Position numbers and translations under genes: made by a program. A stretch of 64,000 bases of DNA from positions 434,001-498,000 of the forward strand of contig NZ_JAKYXC010000002.1 in the NCBI RefSeq assembly GCF_022538185.1, in the 5' to 3' direction. This DNA comes from Microbacterium sp. CFH 31415 (lineage in GTDB: Bacteria > Actinomycetota > Actinomycetes > Actinomycetales > Microbacteriaceae). The notes below the pieces were generated by a model. It ran no database searches and was not told where the DNA came from. It saw nothing but the letters and a program-made list of their open reading frames with translations. Positions within the stretch are counted from its first letter, which is position 1. Each line of letters begins with the position of its first letter. This document shows, piece by piece, positions 61,914 to 64,000 of the stretch.

Positions 61914-63995
61914 CTACGCGTGCCCTGCGCGCTCCATCGCCCGGAGTTCCTTCTTCAGGTCTTGCACCTCGTCGCGCAGCCGCGCGGCGAGCTCGAACTT
62001 GAGCTCACCCGCCGCCGCCAGCATCTGACCGCTGAGGTCGGCGATGGTCGCCTCGAGCTGCTCGGCTCCCTCGGCCGCGATGCCCTCGCGCCGCAGCTGA
62101 GGCGTCGGGGCCTTGCCCTTGCCCGACTTGAGCTTCGCTGACGTCTTGCGCGACAGCATCGCATCGGTGTCGGATGCCTCGCGCGCGAGCGCATCGGTGA
62201 TGTCGGCGATCCGCTTGCGCAGCGGCTGCGGATCGATGCCGTTCGCGGTGTTGTACGCGATCTGCTTCTCGCGCCGGCGATCGGTCTCTTCGATGGCGTT
62301 GCGCATCGAATCTGTCACCGTATCGGCGTACATGTGCACCTCGCCCGAGACGTTGCGCGCCGCACGGCCGATCGTCTGGATGAGCGACGTGCCGCTGCGC
62401 AGGAATCCCTCCTTGTCGGCGTCGAGGATCGACACCAGCGACACCTCGGGAAGATCGAGTCCCTCACGCAGGAGGTTGATGCCCACGAGCACGTCGTACA
62501 CGCCCGCCCGAAGCTCGCTGAGCAGCTCGACCCGGCGCAGCGTGTCGACGTCGGAGTGCAGATAGCGCACGCGGACGCCGTGCTCGCCGAGGAAGTCGGT
62601 GAGCTCTTCAGCCATCTTCTTGGTCAGCGTCGTGACCAGGACGCGCTCGTCGCGCGATGCCCGCAGCCGGATCTCTTCGAGCAGATCGTCGATCTGCCCC
62701 TTCGACGGCTTGACCACGATGTGAGGGTCGACGAGGCCGGTCGGGCGGATGATCTGCTCGACGACACCGTCGGCGATCCCCATCTCGTAGCGGCCGGGTG
62801 TGGCGGAGAGGTACACCGTCTGGCCGACGCGCTCCTTGAACTCGTCGAACCGCAGCGGCCGGTTGTCCAGCGCGCTGGGAAGCCGGAACCCGTGCTCGAC
62901 GAGCGTGCGCTTGCGCGAGGCATCCCCCTCGTACATCGCCCCGATCTGCGGCACCGTCACGTGCGACTCGTCGATCACCATGAGGAAGTCGTCGGGAAAG
63001 AAGTCGAGCAGCGTGTGCGGCGGCTCGCCCGGCATGCGCCCGTCGAGGTGCCGCGAGTAGTTCTCGATTCCCGAGCAGAACCCGAGCTGCTGCAGCATCT
63101 CGAGGTCGAACGTGGTGCGCATGCGCAGGCGCTGGGCTTCGAGCAGCTTGTTCTGAGACTCGAGCTCCTTCAGACGCTGCTCGAGCTCGTGCTCGATCGT
63201 CCCGATCGCACGCTGCACCGTCTCGGTGCCCGCCGCGTAGTGGGTCGCCGGAAAGATCGGCACCGCGTCGAGGCGCTGGATGACGTCGCCCGTGAGCGGG
63301 TGCAGCATGTAGATCGCCTCGATCTCATCGCCGAACAGCTCGATGCGCACGGCGAACTCCTCGTAGACCGGGATGATCTCGATCGTGTCGCCGCGGACCC
63401 GGAAGTTGCCGCGCGAGAAGTCGACGTCGTTGCGGTTGTACTGCATCGCGATGAACTTGCGGATGAGCGCGTCGCGGTCATAGCGCTCACCCACCTGCAG
63501 CGCCACCATCGCCCGCAGATACTCCTCGGGCGAGCCGAGTCCGTAGATGCACGACACGGTGCTGACCACGACCACGTCGCGGCGGCTCAGCAGCGAGTTC
63601 GTCGTCGAGTGCCGCAGACGCTCGACCTCGGCGTTGATCGACGAGTCCTTCTCGATGAAGGTGTCTGTCTGCGGGACGTAGGCCTCGGGCTGGTAGTAGT
63701 CGTAGTAGCTGACGAAGTACTCGACCGCGTTGTTCGGCATGAGCTCGCGGAACTCGTTGGCCAGCTGCGCGGCCAGCGTCTTGTTGTGCGCGAGCACGAG
63801 TGTGGGGCGCTGCACCTGCTCGATCAGCCAGGCTGTCGTCGCGGACTTGCCGGTGCCGGTCGCGCCGAGCAGCACGACGTCGGTCTCGCCGGCGTTGATG
63901 CGGGCGGCGAGGTCGGCGATCGCCTGCGGCTGGTCGCCGGACGGCTCATACTCGCTGATGACCTCGAAGGGGCGCACGGAACGTGTGGCTTGCAC
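61914..63995 (-). CDS. uvrB: Excinuclease ABC subunit B
   Basis: 693 residues, nearly at the right edge of the window; the GTG at 63995 gives the usual start [16 protein letters not shown]. Walker [14 protein letters not shown], the beta-hairpin [17 protein letters not shown], the helicase motifs [18 protein letters not shown] and QTIGRAARN, and the C-terminal UVR motif (about 640-680) are all present. UvrB verifies damage and recruits UvrC. Only five bases of upstream sequence remain, so its promoter is not visible. Confidence 0.97.
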   Translation of the reverse strand: MQATRSVRPFEVISEYEPSGDQPQAIADLAARINAGETDVVLLGATGTGKSATTAWLIEQVQRPTLVLAHNKTLAAQLANEFRELMPNNAVEYFVSYYDYYQPEAYVPQTDTFIEKDSSINAEVERLRHSTTNSLLSRRDVVVVSTVSCIYGLGSPEEYLRAMVALQVGERYDRDALIRKFIAMQYNRNDVDFSRGNFRVRGDTIEIIPVYEEFAVRIELFGDEIEAIYMLHPLTGDVIQRLDAVPIFPATHYAAGTETVQRAIGTIEHELEQRLKELESQNKLLEAQRLRMRTTFDLEMLQQLGFCSGIENYSRHLDGRMPGEPPHTLLDFFPDDFLMVIDESHVTVPQIGAMYEGDASRKRTLVEHGFRLPSALDNRPLRFDEFKERVGQTVYLSATPGRYEMGIADGVVEQIIRPTGLVDPHIVVKPSKGQIDDLLEEIRLRASRDERVLVTTLTKKMAEELTDFLGEHGVRVRYLHSDVDTLRRVELLSELRAGVYDVLVGINLLREGLDLPEVSLVSILDADKEGFLRSGTSLIQTIGRAARNVSGEVHMYADTVTDSMRNAIEETDRRREKQIAYNTANGIDPQPLRKRIADITDALAREASDTDAMLSRKTSAKLKSGKGKAPTPQLRREGIAAEGAEQLEATIADLSGQMLAAAGELKFELAARLRDEVQDLKKELRAMERAGHA

Positions 63996-64000
63996 CGTTC

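Overview
The window is high-GC (about 70 percent) actinobacterial chromosome. Gene order and protein sequences point to Microbacteriaceae, most likely Microbacterium or a close relative. Supporting features are RbpA, OpcA, WhiA, many GTG starts, many leaderless starts, and the block uvrA-uvrC-rapZ-whiA near gap-pgk-tpiA-secG. No rRNA, tRNA, CRISPR array, transposase or integrase gene was found.

Layout. 1-9.4 kb (minus strand) is a housekeeping block: lepA, a DUF1990 protein, hemW, hrcA-dnaJ under a CIRCE element, rsmE, a HIT protein, phoH, ybeY and the start of a CNNM/CBS membrane protein. 9.5-14.8 kb holds an alpha/beta hydrolase, rpsT, holA and the competence genes comEC and comEA. 14.85-28.2 kb is an accessory island. 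It separates leuS from comEA and has lower GC, many short or unknown genes, gene remnants (TetR, SDR), a VOC protein with a WYL regulator, a DUF2971 protein, a membrane-embedded patatin-like lipase, several unknown membrane or helical proteins and a RES-Xre toxin-antitoxin pair. 28.2-37.9 kb holds leuS, pabB, dedA, an App1-type phosphatase, an HMCES/YedK peptidase, a putative 3-methyladenine DNA glycosylase, a GH3 enzyme and ctaB.

38.2-46.4 kb is a plus-strand pentose phosphate operon (tkt-tal-pgi-zwf-opcA-pgl), mostly joined by 4-base ATGA or GTGA overlaps. Opposing it is the glycolytic run gap-pgk-tpiA followed by secG-rbpA. A perfect 18-bp bidirectional hairpin separates the two convergent units. 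50.2-64 kb holds sodA, a PhzF protein, whiA, rapZ, uvrC, uvrA, a secreted 5'-nucleotidase, an OhrR-like MarR regulator, a small zinc-ribbon protein and uvrB.

Three things stand out. First, at least 22 genes have a TANNNT hexamer exactly 6 or 7 bases before the start codon, the signature of leaderless transcripts. Second, the leuS-comEA island contains the RES-Xre module, an unusual patatin and two unknown helical proteins. Third, the 7-mer GGATGCC/GGCATCC looks enriched in the backbone and scarce in the island.
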